Shown piece after piece: positions 1 to 6,828 of a stretch of DNA of 33,398 nt. How positions within the stretch are numbered: position 1 is the first letter of the stretch; every line of letters starts with the position of its first letter. The position numbers and the translations under genes were made by a program. Origin of the DNA: a virus; the IMG/VR virus record IMGVR_UViG_3300017726_000034, positions 1 through 33,398 of that record. One strand, 5' to 3'. The notes below the pieces were generated by a model that was not told where the DNA came from, did not search any database, and saw only the letters and a list, made by a program, of their open reading frames with translations.

Positions 1-22
1 ACATCTTTCGGCACACCCAAAG
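1..22. repeat. Left copy of 22-bp terminal direct repeat (circular overlap)
   Basis: The first 22 bases are identical to the last 22 (33377-33398). The portal reading frame passes through the join without a frameshift. This fits the k-mer overlap left at the ends of a circular assembly. The real virion DNA may be circularly permuted or have cohesive or redundant ends elsewhere; the repeat itself is too short to be a T7-style terminal repeat. Confidence 0.93.
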
Positions 23-1445
23 AGTCCACGATATGATTTACCAGCCCATCTGGGTTGAGGTGGTCACCAACTGGCAGCGATTGTGCAAGGGGTAGAAGTA
101 TCTCCAAAGCCTTCATCGTGCCATTCAGACTGCTGGACTTCTGTGCGCGTGCCAGTGGCGATACATATTCAATGTCTACGTCCCTGCCTTGCAAAGCCTC
201 TGGCGGCACCGCAAGCATGTCGTTGCGCAACATAAGCGCAAACACACGGTCAATCATGGGACGCAGCATCTCATTCATCAAACGCCCTAGAACCGGCCCT
301 ATAACGCGCATACGCTCCTCTTGGCGCTGCACTACCTCAGTAGCCGTCATGTTAGGCGTAGAGGCCGACAGAAGCTGATCTACATAGAACGCAGAGCGGA
401 TGGCACCACGGCGCTGTTCTTCCATCTGCAGGCCAATAGGAATGTTTGCGCCAGTATTGAGTGGCGTAATGGTATCCCTTGTGCCACTCCTGAAGAAGTT
501 GAGGCCACCTGGCTGCGTGCGGATAGGGAGAAGGAACCCGTCATCAGGAACAAGTAGCGGAGGATCTATTTGTTTCTGCGCAGCTTGGATAATGGTTTTT
601 GACATCAAGTTAATCATCTTAACGTCAGGCAACGCCACCATCGCAGGTGACCGTCCCATTACCTCCCCAGTTGCCTTGAGAAAGCGCGGGACAATGTACG
701 GAAACTCTTGGAAGCCGCTGATCGCAATCGGCATTTTGGTTTCCATACAAATATAGACTGATGCAAACGGCATATTTTTGTTGTCGCGTTTGGTCGTGTC
801 ACGATCATCGCGCGGCATAACAGCATGCAGCAGCGTTACCTCTTCATCTGGCTTTTTCTCGAATGTGCGCTGGATAAACTTGCCTACGTTTTCCAACCCA
901 AAGCGTTGCACAGCTTGCCGTGCAGGGATCTTGTACTTACGGAACACAGTATCAACCAAGCCAAACTGGTCTTCCGCAACGTAAAACTCTGAGATATGGC
1001 GCGTGCTAAACCGCAAGTTCTCGCCATCCATCTCCACAAACATACAGCCGGTGCCAAAGACAACGAGATCTACATACAGTTCGTGTACCTCAGTCTCAAA
1101 GTTTGACTGATTGAACGCCCTGATCATACGCTTGCTGCTGTCTTCTAGCCAACGCTGCACCATGTCATCACGGCTAATGTCAGGATCTTTCATCGCAAGG
1201 TGAAACCACGGCGTAGCGCCGCTGGTAAGCATCCCATGCAGTGAAGCAGACAGAAGGTCTACAGCCTGTAGTGCGGTGCCATCAAAGATAAGCTCCATAC
1301 GCTTTTCGCCGCGACTACGCTTGCGCACAATGTCGGCTTTGCGTGGCAGCATGTAATCTGCCAGTTCTTGGTAGTGCGTATCCCAATTATCTCGACGACT
1401 TTCAAGATAATCAAAACGAGCTACAAGTTCTTTGATGTCGTCCAT
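1..1445 (-). CDS. Portal (head-tail connector) protein, N-terminal ~481 residues
   Basis: This is a T7 gp8-like head-tail connector: the dodecameric ring at the capsid vertex through which DNA is packaged and ejected. The ATG at 1445-1443 follows an AGGGGGC ribosome site and lies one base after the stop of the upstream small gene. The frame stays open to base 1 and continues at 33376, ending at a TAA at 33225-33223. That gives 532 residues, close to T7 gp8 (536). The N-terminus (MDDIKELVARFDYLESRRD, then YQELADYMLPRK) and the later MTATEV and ...QRQEERMRVIGPVLGR segments are typical of the family. The C-terminus is glutamine/alanine rich. It sits between the terminase and scaffold/capsid genes, as expected. 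Confidence 0.95.
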   Translation of the reverse strand, partial: MDDIKELVARFDYLESRRDNWDTHYQELADYMLPRKADIVRKRSRGEKRMELIFDGTALQAVDLLSASLHGMLTSGATPWFHLAMKDPDISRDDMVQRWLEDSSKRMIRAFNQSNFETEVHELYVDLVVFGTGCMFVEMDGENLRFSTRHISEFYVAEDQFGLVDTVFRKYKIPARQAVQRFGLENVGKFIQRTFEKKPDEEVTLLHAVMPRDDRDTTKRDNKNMPFASVYICMETKMPIAISGFQEFPYIVPRFLKATGEVMGRSPAMVALPDVKMINLMSKTIIQAAQKQIDPPLLVPDDGFLLPIRTQPGGLNFFRSGTRDTITPLNTGANIPIGLQMEEQRRGAIRSAFYVDQLLSASTPNMTATEVVQRQEERMRVIGPVLGRLMNEMLRPMIDRVFALMLRNDMLAVPPEALQGRDVDIEYVSPLARAQKSSSLNGTMKALEILLPLAQSLPVGDHLNPDGLVNHIVDSLGVPKD

Positions 1446-1446
1446 A

Positions 1447-1659
1447 TTAGCCCCCTAGCAGGGTTGGGGTTTGCCCTGACTGTACTTGTTCGCCCAAGGC
1501 ACCGGCCACAACAGTAGCGCCACGCCCCTTACGCTGGCCTGTAGCTTGACGTAGGGACTCAGAGGCCAATGCCTCTGCACGCTCGTAATCAACCTGTGCT
1601 GGCGGCTCTGGCGGCGGCGGGGGCGGTGGCATCGTTACCTTTGGGGTGAACATAGACAT
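1447..1659 (-). CDS. Small proline-rich virion-associated protein (candidate)
   Basis: A 70-residue protein with a run of seven prolines near residues 12-18, an Ala/Glu helix, then a basic stretch (RKGRG) and a Thr-Leu-Leu-Gly-Gly end. Small phage proteins with a proline run, an alanine-rich helix and a TLLG-type end are common next to portal genes, and T7 has a small tail/ejection protein (gp7.3) in the same place. The link to gp7.3 is by position and composition only. It ends two bases before the portal start, so translation is probably coupled. No catalytic motif is visible. Confidence 0.75.
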   Translation of the reverse strand: MSMFTPKVTMPPPPPPPEPPAQVDYERAEALASESLRQATGQRKGRGATVVAGALGEQVQSGQTPTLLGG

Positions 1660-1668
1660 CAGCTACTC

Positions 1669-2442
1669 CTACGATAAACGTCCAGAACCGGATGGTGCTG
1701 TTACTCTTGGGCCACGCAGCAATACCCCGTAGCCAGTTTTAAGAGAACCTGCCCCGGCAACTCTTGTGCGTCGAGTTTCACCTCTGCCTCGACCTCGATC
1801 TGCGGCTCCCATGAGGGTCCTATCGTCAGGCACAAACTCTTCAGTTACTTCTGGCGTAATTTCTGGCGTTCTTGTGCTATCTACGCCCATTGCACCAAAC
1901 ATGGGCTGAATATTCGCAGCAGCGCCAGGAGCTTCTTGTCCCTGCGGTGTAACTCCGCGAGTTATGAAGGTGCCAGTAGGACTAAGGCCAAACTGCGGTG
2001 TGCCACCAGCCTTCAAGTCGGCAAGCTGGCGTTCAATATTCATACGAGAGACGGCACCAAGGAACCCAGGCAAGGTTTGTTCTTTGCGTTTTTCAAGTTG
2101 CTCAATCGCCATTTGCCGCTTACCCGCCTCTGGGTCACCAGAACCACCTTGGCGGCGTGAGATCAAAGTCTCAAGCTCCTCCTGTCTAGAAGCCTCTGCA
2201 CGCTGCACACCAGTTCTCGTAAGCACGCCCCCACCAGAGGTATCGCGCACAATATCACCGCCGCCGGTTACATAGGACTGATCGCCACTTACGAAAGATG
2301 CACGCCGCAATCGCTCTTCTTCACGCTTTCTAGCGCCTGACATGCGTGTTGCATCTGTGCGTGAGCCAGCAGCCTTGCGTGGATCTGCATAAGGATCTCT
2401 GCGAGGTTCTGCGTCTACACCGCCGCCACCACCGGAACCCAT
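1669..2442 (-). CDS. Hypothetical low-complexity late protein
   Basis: A 257-residue protein that I do not recognise. It starts MGSGGGGG, has an Arg/Glu-rich segment (about 35-45), several Gly-rich stretches and an Arg/Gly-rich C-terminal third (GRGRGETRRTR near 225), so it is probably largely disordered. A GGAG site lies seven bases before the ATG, and the start is one base after the stop of the acyltransferase-like gene. Its place between terminase and portal suggests a minor virion or assembly protein, but no function can be read from it. Confidence 0.75.
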   Translation of the reverse strand: MGSGGGGGVDAEPRRDPYADPRKAAGSRTDATRMSGARKREEERLRRASFVSGDQSYVTGGGDIVRDTSGGGVLTRTGVQRAEASRQEELETLISRRQGGSGDPEAGKRQMAIEQLEKRKEQTLPGFLGAVSRMNIERQLADLKAGGTPQFGLSPTGTFITRGVTPQGQEAPGAAANIQPMFGAMGVDSTRTPEITPEVTEEFVPDDRTLMGAADRGRGRGETRRTRVAGAGSLKTGYGVLLRGPRVTAPSGSGRLS

Positions 2443-2443
2443 A

Positions 2444-2860
2444 TCAATTCTCCTTCAAGCTATGAAAGCCGATTTTGCCTGTTTCAGTACGCAGCCAATA
2501 GCAATCACTATATCCCATTTCGATAAATGTGTCTTTTAAATACCTGCAACCAGCTTTTACGCTTTGAAAGCCACCGAAAGCAATAAAATCCACGACCCAA
2601 GGGCTGTCGCCGCAACCACGGAAGCCAGATGACGGGAACTTGCCGGTGCGCACATATACGTCTATGTGGTGCATCTCAGGAAAAGCCCATGTTGCAAACA
2701 CATACGGAAAGCCTGTTTCATCTTCGATGATGAGATAGTTACCTAGAGCCAGCGGCGGTTCAATAAACTCTTTGATGTCCTGATCACTATAGTCTTGGTG
2801 ATAATGACTAATCGTCATTATTTCCCTAGCTGTTCTGTAGTGGTGCAGGTCAACTATCAT
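2444..2860 (-). CDS. HlyC-like toxin-activating acyltransferase family protein
   Basis: A 138-residue protein that aligns by eye with HlyC, the lysine acyltransferase that activates RTX toxins (GNAT fold). His21 followed 21 residues later by Tyr42 reproduces the spacing from HlyC catalytic His23 to its Tyr. The block FPYVFATWAF corresponds to HlyC YPVAYCSWA. GDSPWVVDFIAFGG (Asp91) corresponds to GDRKWFIDWIAPFG with catalytic Asp92. The end, WLRTETGKIGF, matches the RVDPKTHVGKV region. The ATG overlaps the terminase stop (ATGA). A second ATG at 2818 (Met15) has a better ribosome site (AGGGA) and also keeps His21. No RTX toxin is encoded here, so the substrate is unknown; a virion or host protein is possible. 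Family call fairly sure, role unknown. Confidence 0.78.
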   Translation of the reverse strand: MIVDLHHYRTAREIMTISHYHQDYSDQDIKEFIEPPLALGNYLIIEDETGFPYVFATWAFPEMHHIDVYVRTGKFPSSGFRGCGDSPWVVDFIAFGGFQSVKAGCRYLKDTFIEMGYSDCYWLRTETGKIGFHSLKEN

Positions 2861-4143
2861 AGCGTAAACGGATTGTAGTCGTTCATTGCCATCTGTTGCG
2901 GAGGCTTTGTGAAATTTTGTTTGTTCTCCAGCCCAACAGCCAAATACCTAAACGCATCCGCAGCGTGACTCGTGAAATCATGGCGCGGGTGATCTCTGAA
3001 AACTTTTTTGCGTTCATCCCATTCCTGCCTGTACTGCCGTAGCATTTCTACGCCATCATTACACTTATCTCTGTCAAAAAAGCATTTTGGCATCATCATG
3101 CGTGCAGCATTGATACCGTCAGCTATTTTCATTTTAGGGACAACACGAAAGCGGATGCCGAGACTAAACGCAGTCTCAAGCCGTGACTTGCCGCTACCTA
3201 GCTCTCTTACTTCGATATCGTGCGGAGCGAGGTGATCACCGTAGTGATAATCTTTTTGGCGCAAGACATCAGCGTAGTGATCCAGCCCAACACCACCGTT
3301 CTCATAGTAATCAATGATGTTGATAGAGCCGCCACGAAAGACTTGAGCAAACCATATAGCTGTTGAGTCATTTATACCCAGATCCCAGGCTGTATGCACA
3401 GGATAAGCAGGATCATACGGAACCCTTGTGATCCTTCCAGTATCATCGGCATCAGCCAGCAGTTTTCCATAGTAGGCACCAATGATAGCAGCAGTGAACG
3501 AACATTCATACTCTTGCTCGTATTGCTCTGGCGTCATCTGTGCCTTCGCTGCATCAAGCTCCTCTGCCTTTACCAAACCACTTTCAGAGGCTTTCACAGT
3601 CTTGTGATACCATTGATCAGAGCCATTGGCCGTCTCAGCCTTGGCCTGTTCCAATAGATCAAAAAAATGATTATGTCCGGCTGGGGTGCCTAGAAATACA
3701 GCCGCACCCTCTCTGTCGGACAGTGCCGGTCTCACAACCTCCCCCCATACCCTTGGGTTTTGCATCCCAAACTCGTCGAATACGCACAGATCCAGATAGA
3801 TGCCGCGCAAGCTGTCAGGGTTTTCAGCAGACAACAGCATCAACCTGCCGCCATTAGGGAGGTCTACACGCAGTTCAGTTTCATTAAACTTCACGCCAGG
3901 GATCACAGACGCATAATACTTCACATAATCCCACGCAATACGCTTTGCTTGTGTAAAAGTAGGCGCTACAAACGCCACACGCGGTCTAGGAAGTTCACAA
4001 GTAAGGGCATGCTTAATAAGATGATTAACAGCCCATACCGTCTTGCCAAACCTGCGGTGCATCACAAGCACGTTCCAACGCTTTACGCTGACGTGCATCT
4101 CAGCCTGTAAGTCTCTTGGCTTGTAAGGGATCTTAACTTGCAC
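2857..4143 (-). CDS. terL: Terminase large subunit (packaging ATPase/nuclease)
   Basis: The DNA-packaging motor, 428 residues. The ATPase domain shows a variant Walker A (HRRFGKT, 29-35), Walker B (CVFDEF, 120-125) and a coupling motif LGTPAG (151-156). The C-terminal RNase H-like nuclease domain shows the first acidic residue in AWDLGIND (Asp254), a middle candidate near Asp309, and the last in HAADAFRY (Asp396). It overlaps the small subunit gene by 11 bases and the acyltransferase-like gene by 4, so the three are translated from one message. It cuts and pumps genome concatemers through the portal. Confidence 0.97.
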   Translation of the reverse strand: MQVKIPYKPRDLQAEMHVSVKRWNVLVMHRRFGKTVWAVNHLIKHALTCELPRPRVAFVAPTFTQAKRIAWDYVKYYASVIPGVKFNETELRVDLPNGGRLMLLSAENPDSLRGIYLDLCVFDEFGMQNPRVWGEVVRPALSDREGAAVFLGTPAGHNHFFDLLEQAKAETANGSDQWYHKTVKASESGLVKAEELDAAKAQMTPEQYEQEYECSFTAAIIGAYYGKLLADADDTGRITRVPYDPAYPVHTAWDLGINDSTAIWFAQVFRGGSINIIDYYENGGVGLDHYADVLRQKDYHYGDHLAPHDIEVRELGSGKSRLETAFSLGIRFRVVPKMKIADGINAARMMMPKCFFDRDKCNDGVEMLRQYRQEWDERKKVFRDHPRHDFTSHAADAFRYLAVGLENKQNFTKPPQQMAMNDYNPFTL

Positions 4144-4522
4144 TATCGCTCTCCCAAACGATACGCACCGTGCCGTCCGACACCTCTACACCAGCACGGT
4201 TCTTCACATCACCATACTGATCAGGCATGACCTTGCCCACCTTCCATCTAACATGAAGAGCATAGTCTCTTAACACATTAGGATCATACTTCTTAGAACC
4301 GGTAAGCTGCTGCTGGTACATAACCTCGACATCCTCCAATGCCTTCTCCGCACTCTGCTGCTGCGCAGTACGAATAAGATTACTTAACTCAGCATCCTCC
4401 CCCATCTTCTTATACAGTACCGATCTACTGATCCGCGCCTCTTTGCATGCACTGACAAGGCTATGCCCTTGCATCACTAACTCCGCAACGCTCTCTGCCT
4501 TGCTCTGCGTTAGCCTAGCCAT
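4133..4522 (-). CDS. terS: Terminase small subunit
   Basis: A 129-residue protein with an N-terminal helix-turn-helix (about residues 8-40, SLVSACKEARISRSVLYKKM), a charged central helix, and a C-terminal segment with HVRWKVGKVMPDQYGD resembling the RW...P..YGD signature of many small terminase subunits. It would recognise the packaging site and regulate TerL. The ATG has a strong CAGGAGGAAAC site. It is the first gene of the leftward late block, so the late promoter should lie in the non-coding region just upstream (4523-4890). Confidence 0.88.
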   Translation of the reverse strand: MARLTQSKAESVAELVMQGHSLVSACKEARISRSVLYKKMGEDAELSNLIRTAQQQSAEKALEDVEVMYQQQLTGSKKYDPNVLRDYALHVRWKVGKVMPDQYGDVKNRAGVEVSDGTVRIVWESDSAS

Positions 4523-4800
4523 GTTTCCTCCTGACTGTGTGTGGGATAGGTGTAATTAACACATGTATAGAGTGGCCGCGCCGACGGGGGTGCATGGGGT
4601 CGCGGCACTCCCCCCTACCCTGTCGCCACACTGCTATGCCGGCCATGCGTCGCTGGCATTGCTCCGCGTCCTTGTCTTTGTTGTGCGTGCATGCGTTGCG
4701 CAAACCGCACTCATTCCACGCAATCACAAGCCAATGCTCTGCCCTGTCATGCTGTCCTTATATATAGGCGTCGCCGCATGTGCCTTGCCGTGCTGTGCTA
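4523..4800. other. Non-coding GC-rich divergent control region; candidate packaging site or late promoter region
   Basis: About 370 bases separate terS from the first plus-strand gene. Next to terS is a short inverted repeat GTGT-N5-ACAC (4550-4562). A GC-rich stem follows around 4585-4613 (GGGGGTGC facing GCACTCCCCC with one bulged base), then many GCATGC-like words, CATTGC/CAATGC words (4656-4662, 4732-4737) and TATATATA at 4759-4766. On the minus strand this last box reads TATATATAAGG and could be the -10 of the late promoter, but I see no matching -35. Packaging sites often lie in or beside terS. I see no convincing gene here. Confidence 0.5.
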
Positions 4801-4803
4801 GGA

Positions 4804-4858
4804 ATATTTCATAAATATCATTTTTCCTGTTGACAGTCTATTATGCCATTGGTAGGGT
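4804..4858 (+). promoter_or_regulatory. Operator palindrome plus promoter of plus-strand operon 1
   Basis: ATATTT-CAT-AAATAT (4804-4818) is a palindrome. Eleven bases further lies a perfect -35 TTGACA (4830-4835), then 17 bases and a weak -10 TAGGGT (4853-4858). The first gene starts at 4895 with AAGGA at 4881-4885. The same arrangement, with the same 11-base gap, recurs at 7395-7450, so the palindrome is probably a regulator's binding site. The -10 is poor, which suggests activator help or control. Confidence 0.65.
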
Positions 4859-4894
4859 TCCTTATCACTAGCAACCAACAAAGGATCAAACATT

Positions 4895-5137
4895 ATGCAA
4901 CGCGCAGTTTTTCACAGACACCCTAAGACCATTGCCAAGCTGCAAGCTATCGTCTTTTCCATTCTTGTCATTGCCAGCGTTAGCGTTGGCCTTGCTGGCG
5001 CACTAATCATGCAAACGATACCGCATGACCAGATAGGCTTTTACCTTGGCATGGGGCTGGCAGCAGCTGGCTTTGTGTCGTTCTTTTGGTCACTCGTTGG
5101 CCTTGTCATTAATCTTGTTGAATATCAGGGGGCGTAA
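4895..5137 (+). CDS. Small membrane protein, two transmembrane segments
   Basis: An 80-residue protein with a basic N-terminus and two hydrophobic spans (about residues 17-39 and 48-73), joined by a short loop (MQTIPHDQ). The family is not recognised. It is the first gene of the operon, 60 bases downstream of the TTGACA box, with AAAGGATCA as ribosome site. Size and topology would fit a holin, a superinfection-exclusion protein or another inner-membrane early protein; position away from the lysozyme makes holin less likely. Confidence 0.75.
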   Translation: MQRAVFHRHPKTIAKLQAIVFSILVIASVSVGLAGALIMQTIPHDQIGFYLGMGLAAAGFVSFFWSLVGLVINLVEYQGA

Positions 5138-5139
5138 CC

Positions 5140-5328
5140 ATGACACGCAATGAAGCAATCAAAGCAATAGTGCATCTTGAAACAACTGCCGAATATTATT
5201 GCGCCGAAGGCAGCAAGCGACAGCGCAATTACTTAACCGACGCCTATGTCCTGCGCATGCAACAACAACCACCGGAAACGCGCAAGTTATATGAATTGCA
5301 ATCTATTTTACGCATGGCGCGTACATAG
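5140..5328 (+). CDS. Small hypothetical protein
   Basis: A 62-residue soluble, mostly helical-looking protein (starts MTRNEAIKAIVHLETTAEYY; basic and Gln-rich middle). Not recognised. It starts two bases after the previous stop and has a GGGG-type ribosome site. Its TAG stop (5326-5328) supplies the first base of stem II of the hammerhead ribozyme that follows, so a terminating ribosome would cover part of the ribozyme. Confidence 0.65.
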   Translation: MTRNEAIKAIVHLETTAEYYCAEGSKRQRNYLTDAYVLRMQQQPPETRKLYELQSILRMART

Positions 5329-5391
5329 GCCGAAACATGGCGCGGCACCGTCGCGCTATGTCTGACCGGTAATGCCGGCACTGATGAGGCC
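5328..5391 (+). ncRNA. Type II hammerhead self-cleaving ribozyme
   Basis: All invariant hammerhead core nucleotides are present. Reading 5' to 3': stem II strand GGCC (5328-5331), GAA (5332-5334), stem III of ten pairs (5335-5344 with 5352-5361, one G-U wobble, 7-base loop) closed by the required A5335-U5361, then cleavage nucleotide C5362 in a GUC triplet. Stem I follows (UG and CCGG, 5363-5369, pairing CCGG and CA, 5375-5380; bulged A5365; UAAUG loop), then CUGAUGA (5381-5387) and the second stem II strand GGCC (5388-5391), giving the standard G-C pair next to each core strand. The open stem is II, so this is type II. An extra U-A and A-U pair (5325-5326 with 5393-5394) may extend stem II past one mismatch. 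It is in sense orientation in operon 1, 63 bases upstream of the next start codon. Cleavage would give a downstream mRNA with a 5'-hydroxyl and a stem I hairpin at its end. Confidence 0.93.
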
Positions 5392-5397
5392 CATCAG
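5381..5397 (+). promoter_or_regulatory. Alternative hairpin that would sequester the ribozyme core
   Basis: CUGAUG (5381-5386) is perfectly complementary to CAUCAG (5392-5397) across a five-base loop AGGCC. This six-pair local hairpin uses the catalytic CUGAUG and places the stem II strand in the loop, so it is mutually exclusive with the active hammerhead. It could make cleavage conditional, or be fortuitous. Confidence 0.5.
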
Positions 5398-5424
5398 CAA
5401 CCCATGACAAAAAAGGATCAGATC

Positions 5425-5727
5425 ATGGAACACTCACACGAAACCCGCGAATTGTACCTGTACGCATTGAATGATGCCGATCTGTACCGGCAGCAACGCG
5501 AAATCATAGAAAAGAACCTTCAAAAGCGTTTTGATGCTGGCACATACAACCGCACCAAGGCCGTGCAGCTTTGGACATACTTTGCCAACAATGCCGCCAA
5601 GAAATACCACAAGGATTTCTGCGGCAACGGCAAATGGTATCAGATGTTCGGCGTCATGGATCGTCTTAACATGGCGATATTGTGCGAGGAAGAGCACTTT
5701 GAGCTTATGAAAGTGAGGGCAGACTGA
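5425..5727 (+). CDS. Hypothetical protein, first gene after the ribozyme
   Basis: A 100-residue, probably helical protein (MEHSHETRELYLYALNDADL; aromatic-rich YFANNAAKKYHKDFCGNGKWY in the middle). Not recognised. I chose the ATG at 5425 because AAAGGATCA (5412-5420) lies five bases before it; this motif precedes several genes of this phage. An in-frame ATG at 5404 has no such site. Its mRNA would begin at U5363 after hammerhead cleavage, giving a 62-base structured leader. Confidence 0.75.
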   Translation: MEHSHETRELYLYALNDADLYRQQREIIEKNLQKRFDAGTYNRTKAVQLWTYFANNAAKKYHKDFCGNGKWYQMFGVMDRLNMAILCEEEHFELMKVRAD

Positions 5728-6008
5728 TGGCACGCAGAACCAAAAAGCAAATTCTCTTGGGCATGATCGAGGGCAAGCTGGACGAACTCAATACCAAGCT
5801 TGGAAGGCCCACAGAAGCCTACACTCTGCGAGACGGTAAGTTCCGAGCAAACGTAGGCGTCTACCACCTCTCCGGCGCTTATGGCGGCTGGAACGTGCAT
5901 AAGATGGTCAGTGAAGGCGGTGGAGTGTCCGAGCCTTTCGGGCATGGTCACGTTAGCAAGCGTCAGCTTTATCAGCGCATCCTCGACAACTTCCATTCAG
6001 CAGACTAG
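5727..6008 (+). CDS. Hypothetical protein
   Basis: A 93-residue protein with a basic start (MARRTKKQ), a helical segment (LLGMIEGKLDELNTKLGRP) and a Gly/Tyr-rich second half (YHLSGAYGGWNVHKMVSEGGG). Its ATG overlaps the previous stop by one base (TGATG), indicating translational coupling. The GAYGGWNVHKM/GGG pattern may suggest a small nucleic-acid-associated protein, but I do not recognise the family. Confidence 0.75.
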   Translation: MARRTKKQILLGMIEGKLDELNTKLGRPTEAYTLRDGKFRANVGVYHLSGAYGGWNVHKMVSEGGGVSEPFGHGHVSKRQLYQRILDNFHSAD

Positions 6009-6019
6009 GGGGCAGAGCA

Positions 6020-6139
6020 ATGAACGACCTATGGTTCTGGGTGCGCGAGATATTCGCCAGCATTCTATTCTTTCTGGCAATGGCGCTTGTGTGCGTCCTG
6101 ATGGTTCTGGTGTTTCCAGACCCGACACTGTGGGGGTGA
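6020..6139 (+). CDS. 39-residue single-pass membrane peptide
   Basis: ATG at 6020 preceded by a GGGGG run at 6008-6012, stop TGA at 6137-6139. The product starts MNDLWFWVREIF and has one strongly hydrophobic span (about residues 11-32), ending in FPDPTLWG. It lies exactly between two genes in tight array and has its own ribosome site, which supports a real gene despite its size. Function unknown. Confidence 0.6.
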   Translation: MNDLWFWVREIFASILFFLAMALVCVLMVLVFPDPTLWG

Positions 6140-6141
6140 TC

Positions 6142-6345
6142 ATGTGGGTTGTCTTCTATACAGAGCGGCGCGGCACTGGTGAGCCGTGCCAGCTATGGGC
6201 ACCGGGCGTCTATCTCTATGACCACTGGGAAGTGTGCGAGACAGAGACAGAGGCAGCGCAACGCTATGCTGACCTACTGGAACGCGACACGACGCACAGC
6301 GCGGGGATTGGCCCCATCACAATAGGCACTGACCATTGGTGCTGA
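6142..6345 (+). CDS. Hypothetical protein
   Basis: A 67-residue protein starting MWVVFYTERRGTGEP, with a WAPGVYLYDHWEVCETETEA segment and a His/Trp/Cys end. The ATG at 6142 lies two bases after the previous stop and is preceded by GGGGGTG. A longer frame from 5881 overlaps two other genes and is rejected. The pattern looks like a small compact alpha/beta protein; no family recognised. Confidence 0.65.
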   Translation: MWVVFYTERRGTGEPCQLWAPGVYLYDHWEVCETETEAAQRYADLLERDTTHSAGIGPITIGTDHWC

Positions 6346-6364
6346 AAGAGAAAGGATCAGAGAA

Positions 6365-6610
6365 ATGAACGCGAAACATCTAGCCAAATATAGCTTTGCC
6401 TGTAGCTACATTGGAAACGTATTAGGCGAGGCAACAGCAGTATCAGAGGAAGGCGCAGCATGGGCAATCGGCAAGGATTACGTTGTGTGGCTTAACATAG
6501 AGAAAGAGGGGATCAACGTGCAGATTTACGACGATTGGGATATGCCGGATCGGCTCTATCAAATCTTTGGTTATTGCCAGTATCAGGGCATAGCTTGCCA
6601 CATCATCTGA
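6365..6610 (+). CDS. Hypothetical protein
   Basis: An 81-residue protein (MNAKHLAKYSFACSYIGNVLG), mixed alpha/beta in appearance, with IEKEGINVQIYDDWDMPDRLYQIFGYCQ in the second half. Not recognised. The ribosome site is a GAAAGGATCAGA cassette, which also follows this gene at 6607-6626. Confidence 0.7.
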   Translation: MNAKHLAKYSFACSYIGNVLGEATAVSEEGAAWAIGKDYVVWLNIEKEGINVQIYDDWDMPDRLYQIFGYCQYQGIACHII

Positions 6611-6629
6611 AAGAGAAAGGATCAGAAGA

Positions 6630-6821
6630 ATGTCACAGTTTAGCTTTGAGGATGATGTTGTCTGCCACACATGCGGATCGGATCACATCCATATCAATAT
6701 GTTCTATCAGGTATGGAGCAGAGAGTGGCACGGCGACCCCAACTGCGAGGTATGGTGCAACAAGTGCGGCATAGAAACCGGATGGATACCGCGCAAAGAA
6801 TTTGAAGAAGACGAGACATGA
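6630..6821 (+). CDS. Small zinc-ribbon protein
   Basis: A 63-residue acidic protein with Cys12-X2-Cys15 and Cys43-X2-Cys46, a typical pair of knuckles for a single Zn2+ site, plus His residues between. Preceded by AAAGGATCAGAAGA. Small zinc ribbons in early phage operons often bind nucleic acid or modify host transcription, but no specific role can be assigned. A second, unrelated zinc-ribbon gene ends operon 2. Confidence 0.75.
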   Translation: MSQFSFEDDVVCHTCGSDHIHINMFYQVWSREWHGDPNCEVWCNKCGIETGWIPRKEFEEDET

Positions 6822-6828
6822 CAGAGAA

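Noticed and set aside
4515-4727. Minus-strand 70-codon frame upstream of terS
   Set aside because: It runs through structured non-coding DNA, has an unnatural His/Cys/Arg mixture and no good ribosome site, and overlaps the terS start.
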